A stretch of DNA of 64,000 bases from Podospora pseudocomata (Eukaryota; Ascomycota; Sordariomycetes; Sordariales; Podosporaceae), in contig NW_026946363.1 in the NCBI RefSeq assembly GCF_035222375.1, forward strand, positions 3,968,001 to 4,032,000, read 5' to 3'. Shown here in pieces: positions 55,031 through 64,000 of this stretch. Made by a program: the position numbers and the translations under genes. The notes below the pieces were generated by a model. The model did not search any database. It was given only the letters and a program-made list of their open reading frames with translations, and had not been told where the DNA came from. Within the stretch, counting starts at the first letter, position 1. Every line of letters begins with the position of its first letter.

Positions 55031-55535
55031 ATGGGTTTCTTCGTCAGTACATCCCCTAAACCCATCCTTAAACATGATCAATTATTGACTCATCCTCACT
55101 TACAGCGCAAGACCAAAGATATCATCACCCTTTTCCACAAGGCTAGCTCGCCAGGCTCGAAACGAGTGGCTGCTTTGCTCAAGCAAGCCCAGGTCGAGGC
55201 AGCTGAAAAGGATCTGAGGCCTGAGTTTGATCTCGAGGTCACTGAGCAGCCTCCTACTCTCGATCAAGTCAAGACCATTCTCGACTATGTCGGCCAACCC
55301 GGCATTTCCTCGGTTATCAAGGGCGCCACCAGTGAGAATGAGGCGCTTCAGAAGTTCAAGCAGAGCGCTGACAGCTTCCAAAAACCTTTGGTATGTCTCC
55401 CTTGTACTTTATATCAATGGGGGGATGCTAACTTGTTGCTCGATGAAGGTTGTCGACTGGGCCAATGGCAAGGCTCACGTAGGAGAAAACGAGTCTGAGA
55501 TCCTGAAGATGCTCAACGCTCTCCCCAAGAAATAG
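55031..55535 (+). CDS. DUF1687/Fmp46-like putative redox protein
   Basis: Exons 55031-55042 (12 nt), 55106-55390 and 55449-55535 give 127 residues. The joined start MGFFRKTKDIITLFHKASSPGSKR has the thioredoxin-like first strand of the family, followed by LLKQAQ, FDLEVTEQPPTLDQVKTILDYVG and a C-terminal VVDWANGKAHVGENESEILKML. Fmp46 of yeast is a mitochondrial protein with a thioredoxin-like fold and no known partner. The first intron is exactly 63 nt without a stop, so an unspliced form adding 21 residues would stay in frame. I favour splicing because RKTKDIITLFHK follows directly on the start in homologues. Confidence 0.85.
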
Positions 55536-56721
55536 AGTGGCATCTTTGCCAAGCCCCTTTCTATCTCTCTTTTTGTTTTGATATCAAAGAATCATCTTCT
55601 CCCCTCTCTGTATGTTAGCGAAGGATACTGGTGCTGTTGGGCATGTACGTGATGAATTAGTACTGTGTTCTCTTTAAGACCTCGTGTTGTTGTTCATATG
55701 CAAAGTTGATTTTTCATGTGACAGGTAGAGAGAGTATGGCCTCAGCACAGTGTATTGAGGGGGAAAAGTTAAATGTCTATTGTAAAGGTACCGCCAAAGG
55801 TCGACAATGGAGTGCGGAAGAAGTGAATAAGGGTGCTTGGGTGAAGAGGTAGGCGGGGCAACGCTCCTGGGTTGCTTCTGGCAGAGTCCCTCATTCAAGT
55901 CGAGCTCACCAGCAAGAGTCGAGATTTCTACGACAGGATTTGATATTGCCTGCATCACCTGAGAGACAATTCACTTTCTCAACAAAAGTAGGGTACACGC
56001 ATGACTCTTTTTGCTCGCCACGACCTTTTCACTCAACAACCAACACTTCCCCTACGGCGACTTCTTCTTCTACGCAACCTTTTGTCCGTACAATCCTTTC
56101 CACACAACCTTCTTCCACACAACCTTTTTCCACATAACCTTCTCACAGATAACCTTTTTTCATTGTCTATCCCGCAGCCTTTTCTTCTCTCATCACCTTC
56201 CGCACCACATTCTATACTTTCACGGGTGGGTTTATTGTTTCCCGCCTTTTGGCTTTTGCCAATTCTCGATTTTGCTTGCGAGATTTGCCCAAAAAGTCGA
56301 CCTTCGTGAAGTTTTGGCAGTCTTTGCCGACTTCTCCAGGCTACCTGCTTGGCCATTACAAGTTCTACACGACCACGAGGAACCACTCTTCGACTATTTC
56401 CTCTTCTCGCCAGCGGCCAGGGAAGATTTCATTCATCTTGAAGTTTCTCGGACTTTTGCTTCACATTCTACAAGGCCGAGCTTCGACTCCAGAAAACCAA
56501 TTTTGGTCGCCATTTTCGCTGAGCCACATCACAAACAAGAAATAGCCGTCGCGACTTCAGTTGCTTCCAAGTACACCGAAATACCGAACAGCAGAGCTAC
56601 GATACTCTCTTCCCCTTCATCGGAATCAAGTCGCCGACCGTGACATTTATCGCTCTCAAATCAGGCTTGATTCAGGGAACTAGGATCTATCTCGGGTCCG
56701 CGAAACTTTCAGTCTTGAAAC
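55536..56721. other. intergenic with a 15-nt tandem array in the following gene's leader
   Basis: The 3' flank of the DUF1687 gene is followed, from about 56000, by a CT-rich leader. A frame on the plus strand at 56011-56643 reads through the array but is Phe/Thr/His-rich and not gene-like. Confidence 0.5.
56070..56160 (+). repeat. 15-nt tandem array, about six degenerate units
   Basis: AACCT words recur at 56076, about 56091 (degenerate), 56106, 56121, 56136 and 56151, each about 15 nt apart, with CCACACAACCTTTTT as typical unit. It lies 560-650 bases before the ATG at 56722, probably in the promoter or leader. Confidence 0.75.
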
Positions 56722-59700
56722 ATGGCTACTCTCCCAAAGGGCAGATTGGTTAGCTTTCAGATCTCGAGCAACGATAGGCAGACCCCCTCTGTCGTTGCCA
56801 TGGCCTCTAATGGCACCCCGCTTCCCACTCCTCTCATGAGTTACTATTTCAAGATGCCTCGCAACTCCCCCTGTGTTATCTCGGTCAACAAAACAGGGAA
56901 GGCCCCGCGTATCTACAGCGACCCTCTGTCTATCCCCAAGCGCGATATCGAGTCTTGGAATCAAGCCAAAATTGAGAAAGAGGCACGCACGATCCGGGCT
57001 CAGCATCCTGCTCTGGCAGACAGCGTCATTCGTCCAACCTCTTGGGAGGATCTGTACAGGTACTATGACCCTCATGACCTTTGGCTTCAAGGTGCTTGGA
57101 ACCTCTGGTGTGTCATTGATGAACTCGGATACCAGAACGAGAAAATGGAGTGCTACCGCCAACAGATGCGGGCGATGCAGAACCTGGGTCATCGTTTTCC
57201 CCTGCAACCCTACGAGCTCTCCATGATTGGCGATTTTGTTGAAGGTTGGATCTCATACGCCGAGAACCGGCTCATGCTCATCGAGTGGGATGGTTCATAC
57301 GACATTCTGCAACTATTCTCACCGACGGACTGGAAAGAAGGCGGGATCAAAGGCTTAAACCAAACCCAGGCAGCCTTTCTGAGTGATGAGCTCACTTACT
57401 GGCATGAACACTGGCGTGAGCGATATGAGAACCCCGCCGCATTCTTTCCTCCCGATCAATGGCATCACCTTGGCGGGAAGTACGCGAAGGAGGATTCTCT
57501 TACAGAGCCCCGAAAACGATTTGGTACGTTATTCTTATTTTACTGGATTGTCCATGCTAATGTGTTGTCCAGTCACACCTTACGACAAGCCACTTGCTGC
57601 ACCCAGTGACACTTTGCAGCATCCCCTCCCAACAGTACTGTCTACGACTCAGCCCAGCATCAAGCAGGAGGATTACATGCCTGTTCACAACAAGACGACT
57701 GGTGCTTACTCTCAGCCCGTAGCGTTCTCTAAGCCTGTTCTGAGCTTCAAGCCTGCGCCAGCTTCCCCCTCTGTGCCCGCTCCTCCCTTTGTACCAGCCT
57801 ACCACTCTTTGCCAAAGGGCCACCCGATTGTTGTCAATGGCACCATGCCGGCGCCTCACAGCATTGTTGTTGAGAACCACGCTACGTCAGAGGAAGCAAA
57901 GCCCGACAATGCTACCAAGCCAGCTGGGGACGGGGATGCCATCACAGTTGGCACCGAGGCCTCGGGCCCATCACGTATTCCTGAGCGTTCCCTAGAGGAA
58001 ACTGTCGACAGACAAGAACAGCAATCAGCGACTGCAGACCCCAATATACCTCAGAGGGCCTACTCTTCCAGGAACAAGGGCAGGAAAAACTTTCCCAATC
58101 CTATCTCAACAAGGCCAATCTCAGATTCGACCTATACGAAGTGTTACAACCGGGATAAGTCTCCTGGTATTTATTCAGGGAAAATGTCGGCGGGTCATTT
58201 TGTAGCTTGCCCTTGCGGCCGCTGCAGCACACTGTCACGCACTGCTCTGGTCAAACAGATTGATCACTTACCAGGAATGACCCAATGCGAGAAGGTTTCT
58301 CGCTTTCAGGAATACTTTTCCCGTTATGGCGTGATTCAGCAGTGCGACATCAAAACTACTGCCAAAACAGGTAGTTGTTACGCTCTCATCCGGTATGTTA
58401 ACGTTCATCTGGCTCTGGAACCTACTGTACTATCAGATACTGACACTCTCGTAGATATTCCCTTGAGAGCAGCGCTGTTGCGGCTGTGGCCTCTGCAGAT
58501 GGGTTGCCTCTCTCCCCCCTGAGCTCAAGTATGCGTCTCGAGCATCCCTGGTACTCAAAATACTGGGCTCCGAGGCCATATACCAGAACTCCCCCAAAGG
58601 CTACACGTGAGACTCCACGCGTAACTCCTCCGTCCAGGCGACGGTCTCCCCCCGATCAGGGCTTCTTGAACAGAGGCACCGCGCAACAGCAGCATGGTGG
58701 CACATCGTCACTCGGCTCTCCTTCTGGGAGAAAGAAGGTGGGACAACCAAGTATTTCCCCAGAATACATGCGTGGACCTCCTCCGGGATTTCCTCCTATC
58801 TCCCAGCCTCAAGCTGGCCTGAAACCATCGCCTCCTCGCATGCAGCCGCATACCGTTGGAGCTACCGAGTATAACCTGGACTATCACGGTCCTGCCCACC
58901 GGCAGCCCTGTGTTCCTTTTCACCACCAGATGGCCGAAATCCCTGAGAAGCCTCAGAATCACGGCAACCTCCCCCCAGCTCATCACTTCAACCAAAGCTT
59001 TCAACAACACGGTCCACCGCAGTGGCACCATGGACCACCTCATTGGCAACATGCCCACCCTCTTCCACCTCCTCCGCCCCCGCAGCTGCCGCCGTTTTTT
59101 GGCCCTGCTAACTTCGTCGGCCCAATACCACAACCGCTGTATCAAGCACCACCTGTGTTCTACAATCAGGGAGGTCCTCACGGAAATGCACAATGTCCGG
59201 TGGATCCCCAGATGCGGAGCCCTCAGGCACGAACTAGACAGTCTCCTGAGCAAGACATGGTCGGGTCACAACCATTGTCACACTCAAGCTCATCGAGCAG
59301 CGCGCACACCACCCATGCTATATCACAAGTTTGGGTTGTAGTTGACAAGGCTGCTGCAGCGGAGCACACCAACAAGAGGAGGCCCGTGAAAGCTGGCACT
59401 TCTCCGGATGAGCCATCCACCCCTATTGATACTGTTTCAACACAGGAAGATGGGCGCGTTGCTGGCACACTGGAAAAGCCTGTCCAAGAAGGGGAGAGCT
59501 CGGACCAGGGAGGCACGGTGGTACGGCATGCGCAGTTCTCCATCCATGATGTGCGCTTCAGTCAGGATATGTCCGGCACAGTGAGGATCCGCCCAAATAG
59601 GCGGAATCAACACCAGGCCCTTCCCGCAGAGTGGTTGGTTGTGGATAGTCGAAGTGCAACTCCGGCCGAGCAGCGGCAACTTTCAGGATCCAAGAAGGGT

Positions 59701-60837
59701 AAAAATAAGAGGAAGCCCAGTGCCCGCCCAAGTTCGCGACCATCGACACCTGTCGACTTTTCCTCGAGCCAGGCTGAGAGCTCCAAGGCTCAAGCTTGGG
59801 CTTCGACTGAGCGACCCGAATCAGTCACGGAAAATGCTGCGCTTAAGGTCCCAGAGCCCAAAGGATACCGCGCAGATGCAGGTGGATCCCTCAAGCTGTC
59901 ATGGAACCCCAGGGGCCCAGCTATCCGTGTCAACCACCTAGCCGACCAGATGTTACCTCCACCTCTGAGAACTGGATCACCTCAAGTGGGACCCTCCACG
60001 GGCCCTGTCCTCAAGGGCATCAACTCGAAACAGGCTCGATTTCAGCGGTTCGACTCCCTAAGCAGCATCCCTGACTGCCCGGTCCTCCCACGGGCGTGCG
60101 ACTTATTCCCCAACTACCCCGATCTATCAACGTCTCCGCCCAAGATTGTGATGACACCGGCCGAGACAACCCCAAACGAGGAGATGGCTCCCCATCCGAC
60201 TATCAACGGGTTGCTCAATAGTCCAAACCGCGGGATCTCAGACTCATCCCTTGCCCAAAGTTTCTACACCGCAAAGAGCACGTTCTCTTCCAGAGAGAAC
60301 AGTCCTCCCGAAGCAGCCAAGGACGAGCTGTTTGTCTCGCCCCCAGAGACTCCAACCAAGACCAGCCAACCATCCTGGCGCACATTGCCTGCCCACTCAA
60401 TTCCGAAGCTCACAGCAGCTGCTCCCGTCCTGGAGGTACCTGTGGAAACCCCAAAGCTGGATAAGGGCAAGAGCACAGCACCCCTCCAGCCCGAGACCTC
60501 CGTATCCAACTTGGAGACCTCAGAGCCCACCGACTCCAAACCAGAGGCCTCCAAGCCAAAGTCCAGCAGCAAGAACAAGCACAAAAAGAAGAACAAGACC
60601 AGAGCCGACACTGAAGCCGGACCTTCTTCTTCTCAGCCACAAGAGCAGCAGCAGCAGTTGCCGACCCCAGTTGGTTCAAAGCCCAACTCCCGCCCCGCCA
60701 CCCCCGCCGGCGACGCCAACGTCAGGAACCAAAAGAAGAGACAGGCGCACGCGAAGAGCAAAGCAGAGAGGAAGCGCTCTGCTGCTGCTGTTTCTGCTAA
60801 TAAGGGGGGGCCTTCTTCTTCTGGGGCTGATGCTTGA
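56722..60837 (+). CDS. large fungal protein with ordered N-terminal domain and RRM-like segment, function unknown
   Basis: Exons 56722-57523, 57573-58392 and 58455-60837 give 1334 residues. Residues 1-265 look folded: VSFQISSNDRQTPS, PRIYSDPLSIPKRDIESW, DLYRYYDPHDLWLQGAWNLW, ELGYQNEKMECYRQQM and WISYAENRLMLIEWDG. Then Pro/Ser-rich linker. A second ordered part (about 470-580) has GHFVACPCGRCS, a Cys-rich knot, and a segment that resembles a degenerate RRM (MTQCEKVSRFQEYFSRYGVIQQCDI, then CYALIRYSLESSAVAAVASADG) joined across the last intron. The rest is low complexity with Pro-rich HHGPPHW stretches and a Lys/Arg-rich end. RNA binding is an inference from the RRM-like part only; I do not know the family. 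Confidence 0.8.
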
Positions 60838-61925
60838 TAGACTCGTGATATGTGGGGGGGATGTCATGGACTCGACAATATATCAGACATATTGCAATGG
60901 TGGTGTAAACATCCGACAAAAGAAAACAGTTTACAGTCAAACTTTCCTTTCGTCGCTTTTTCTTTTCGTCTCACCCTCGGTTTTTCTTTTTCTTTTCGGT
61001 CTTCTAGCCATTAGCAATTTTGCCTTTTTTTTCTCACACAAAAGAAAGCCCGACGCGGCGCTAGGTTTTTCTTTTTAACTCTGGGAGGAGAAATTTGGCT
61101 ACCGCCTCATCGCTGGCTAATCGGACTTGGGGGCAGCAGGATAGCATGGCTGGCGTTTTTGGTTTGGTTTTGGGGGTTGGTGCTGGGTCTGGTAATTGGA
61201 GCTTGGTGCTGGGTATGGTATGGGATTTTCTTTTTTCGCAGGACATCAAGGCGTAAAAGAACAAGGGAAGAGACAGCCCAAAAAAAAAAGAGATGGAGAT
61301 ACCCCAGAGGTTCTTACTTTGCGGATGGGATTTGGTGGATGGGGAATAGATAAGGTATCATGGGATTTTACACTGGCAGGGGTGGAGGGCACAACGTCAG
61401 CCTGAATTCTCGCGTGGTTTACAATGTATTATTTACGGTTTGACTTTGTTCTTTACTTCGTGTACTGTCGCTGCTTTGCATGTTTTGCGTGGACTTGAGT
61501 AGATGGATGGGTTGGGTTTTCAAATGGGAAAAGGGGGCTTTCGTTACCATGGCGACGCTGATCTTGACAATAGGCCGTGGACAACTCAAATCGAGACTCC
61601 AAAAATTCGATTCACCTCCAAGAAAGGTAGGTCCTAGAAAAGCTTCACATATGTAGGTAGACTTCAGACATGCTAAATCATACACAGCACGGGTTTGATC
61701 ATCACCATTCACTCCGAACAACCTATCCTGTCCATCATGCCATTATTCTTGGTCTGAATTACACATCATTTTCTCGCTCATATGCTCAGCATCCATTAAC
61801 CCTTATGCCAAACCCAATGTCAAGTCCCTCTTAACAAGCCAAGAATAGAATTTTCTCTTCAGTGGATCCCTCCTAACTACCATTCAATGTTGCAAAGCAA
61901 ACCCGTGCTATTGCATTATCCCCAT
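60838..61925. other. convergent 3' flanks of the large protein and the Sel1 protein genes
   Basis: No gene is seen; T-rich sequence at 60930-61080 and G/T-rich sequence at 61140-61240, typical of 3' untranslated regions. Confidence 0.5.
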
Positions 61926-63990
61926 CTACATCACCAAGCACTCCCCCTCCTGCTGCTTCCCAACCTTACTTCTCGATATCCTCTCTCTCGCCCTCGGTTG
62001 ACTATTCTTGCCTGACCTCTTCAGATCCTCCAACCGTTGCCTCGCCTTGGGGAAATCCTGAGCTGTTCTCATTGTTAGCACACCGTCGGTTTAGTTCCAA
62101 GAGATCGGAGAGCTTACCAGCAGCCCTCCAGTACCATCTTTTCGCATCCTCCATATTGGCCTGAACACCGATCCCCACCTCGGTGAAGTACCCCATCGCA
62201 TACTCTGCCTTGGCCAGCCCCGCCATCGCCGCCTTCCTCGCCCACAGGTACGCCTCAGTATCGCTCTGCTGCAGCACCCCCTCGCTTCCAGTAAGATACC
62301 ATCCCGACAAGCACAGTTCGCTCTGGTGCTCCTCCTGCATCGCCGCACGCGAATACCACATTATCGACATCCGCGGATCAATCGGGCACCCCAACAACCC
62401 ATACTCGTAACAGCACCCCAGTCTAAACTGACTGAACTTGTAACCCAGCTCTGCCGCTTGTTTGAACAGCTGGAAAGCATATGCCTCATCCCGAATAATC
62501 ACATCATTCGGCTCCGCGCTCTCATAAAGCAGCGCCAGTTCGTGAAGTGCATGCGGGTTCTCGGCGTCGGCTCTCTCAGCGGCGCGCTTAAGCCAGCTGA
62601 TTGCCTCGCGAGGATTGCGCGGTTGACCAAGCAGTCCCTTGAGCAGGATCATGCCGACCTTGTACATGGCTGGGGTGTCACCCAGAGTAGCTGCACGCTT
62701 GTACCACTGGAAGGCCTTGACTGGGTCCTTGCGGGTGCCACCTCCTTCGTCGTTGCCAATCTCGCAGCACACGGCCGTGCGGTAGGCTGCTGCTGCATGG
62801 CCGAGTTTGGCTGCTGACTGGTAGAGCGAGAAAGCGTGAGCATTATCCGGCTCGCTGCCAAACAGACCACGGCCAAGACAGTCGGCTAAGAAAAACATCG
62901 CTTCGGGGTTGTTGGCTTTCTCGAGTTTGCGAAGAATCTTGTTGGCATCAACCAGGAATCTTTCGCGTGATCGGGCGCGAGCCTTGGGGTCTGGGAGGTT
63001 GGGGACAAGCACGTCCGACGCTTCCACCAGACGTTTGGCGAGACGAAGAGCCGATGCTTGATCGTTTGCGTCGTTCTTGATCACTGCTCGTAGGTGTTCA
63101 AGTTCTTGTACTGTCACGGGCTCCTCCACGGGCTTTGCTGGAGGTGGGTTACCAGCTGGCTGAGCAGGTGTTTGGTTACCGCCAAACTGACCCTGAGGTT
63201 GCTGGGGAGGATAACCTCCTGCAGGCGGTGTGGGCGTGTTGCCTCCATACGGTGGTATACCGTTGTTGTTGTTTACCCCACTATAATTCCTTACCGGTGG
63301 AGGACGGTCACTCAAATTCACCATAGATCCAGCCATATGCCCAGGACGGACGGGTGCAGGATGCGAAGGTAGACTGTCACTACTGTTGCCAGTTTGTGTA
63401 AGGGGCGACTGTCCTGGCCTGTATGGAGTTGGACCAGGTGGTAGGTGGCCAGGCCCAGGTGATCCGGTTTGTGATGGACCAGGACCTCGTGAGAAGTTCG
63501 GGGGCCCATCGAACAAGCCTTGTTGATGTGGGCCTAGCTGCTGCGGTGGTTGTCTTTGTGTAGGGAGAGGAGGGATATCGCCCGCCATTTCGAACACAGC
63601 AGTTTGCGAGTTACGCAGATCAGGCTGAGATTTGGCTCTGCTAACCTCAGGCTGTCGACCCGGCCCGTTTCGAGGCTGCTCTGGTAGTCCATGCTGCATG
63701 TGCTGATCGAACGAGTTCCTTGGCGGTTGTTGGCGTATGGATTCAAAGTCTGGGAGTTCTGATCGAGCCGATGCTGATGGTGGGTTCTGAGCCGGATACT
63801 CTTCATTGGTGCCATAATAATCGTAAAAGTCATCGACAGACGCAGGACGGTCCTGACCCTGACCCTGACCTGGACCTGGACCTGGGCCTCCATAACCCAA
63901 ATCGGGAGGATTCCTGTACTGAGCATCTTGGAAATTGTTCTGAGGTAAAGGAGGGGCGTCGACGGGAGGATAACCTCGTGGTGCGCGCAT
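61926..63990 (-). CDS. Chs4/Skt5-type chitin synthase activator with Sel1 repeats and CaaX end (5' end uncertain)
   Basis: Exons 63990-62118 and 62062-61926 give 669 residues from the ATG at 63990, but the frame is open to the window edge, so the protein may start further out. The N-terminal half is Pro/Gln/Gly-rich and disordered. A helix (EPVTVQELEHLRAVIKNDA) precedes about seven Sel1 repeats (from roughly residue 345): PEAMFFLADCLGRGLFG, HAAAAYRTAVCCEIG, TPAMYKVGMILLKGLLG, PHALHELALLYES, KFSQFRLGCCYEYGLLG and more. Using the acceptor at 62063 the end is DFPKARQRLEDLKRSG...GECLVM, a CaaX prenylation box, as in Chs4/Skt5. These proteins bring chitin synthase III to the plasma membrane and activate it. 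Confidence 0.9.
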
Positions 63991-64000
63991 GCTTTGCGCA
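63991..64000 (-). other. possible upstream continuation of the Sel1 protein gene
   Basis: Three further codons before the ATG at 63990 are open (Ala-Gln-Ser), so the coding region may run past the window. Confidence 0.3.

Noticed and set aside
56011-56643. 210-codon Phe/Thr/His-rich frame
   Set aside because: It reads through the 15-nt tandem array and a CT-rich leader; composition follows the repeat and there is no domain.

Overview
The window looks like a chromosome segment from a filamentous ascomycete, most likely of the Sordariales. The reasons are short spliceosomal introns (about 50-130 nt, with 5' GTRNGY, internal CTAAC/CTGAC branch sites and YAG ends), C-rich 5' leaders, coding sequence favouring C at third positions, wide gene-poor spacers, AT-rich blocks that look RIP-affected around retroelement remnants, and a gene set typical of mould genomes (OPT transporter, MoaE, Chs4-like Sel1 protein, DUF1687 protein). 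I assign no species.

Layout: a coiled-coil protein gene with a spliced leader and no visible AUG for its N-terminus (leader from about 830, stop at 3800); a mitochondrial-type HAD-IIA hydrolase (5454-6914); an intron-containing tRNA-Pro (7199-7289); a gene-free stretch of about 3.5 kb; an OPT oligopeptide transporter (10775-13387) converging on molybdopterin synthase large subunit (13943-14464, minus); an AT-rich block with two facing solo LTRs, the second carrying a nested solo LTR (15349-16649); an RBM5/10-like splicing factor (17018-19910); a SNF2/RING translocase of the Uls1/Rad5 type (21014-25507, minus) with two 21-nt periodic arrays; an ENPP-type phosphodiesterase (27122-29483, minus); a LYC1-like acetyltransferase (30203-31378, minus); a plus-strand housekeeping run of eL14 (33077), NAC-alpha (34495) and ATP synthase subunit d (35814); COX16 (38968); a fungal orphan protein (44105); a nine-exon GH35 beta-galactosidase (47362-51082, minus); an amidohydrolase (51891-53462, minus); a small hydrophilic protein (53816-54275, minus); a DUF1687 redox-like protein (55031-55535); a large low-complexity protein (56722-60837); and a Chs4/Skt5-type Sel1 protein with a CaaX end (61926-63990, minus, running to or past the window edge).

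The genes are mostly unrelated housekeeping functions, not a pathway cluster. Loose themes are mitochondrial energy metabolism (HAD, ATP synthase d, COX16, possibly DUF1687), translation and nascent-chain handling (eL14, NAC, tRNA), and wall or secreted carbohydrate work (GH35, Chs4-like). I see no biosynthetic cluster, CRISPR array or defence island.

The most unusual signals are at the gene-structure level: 21-nt periodic degenerate repeats both in the long intron and from the stop codon onward of the SNF2 gene; 6-nt microexons in two genes, one beside the catalytic nucleophile of the beta-galactosidase; a GC-AG intron; acceptor sites 5 nt apart that decide whether the Chs4-like protein carries a CaaX box; an in-frame 63-nt intron in the DUF1687 gene; and a coding-like N-terminal extension without an AUG. 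All splice models are read by eye from consensus sites and protein continuity.
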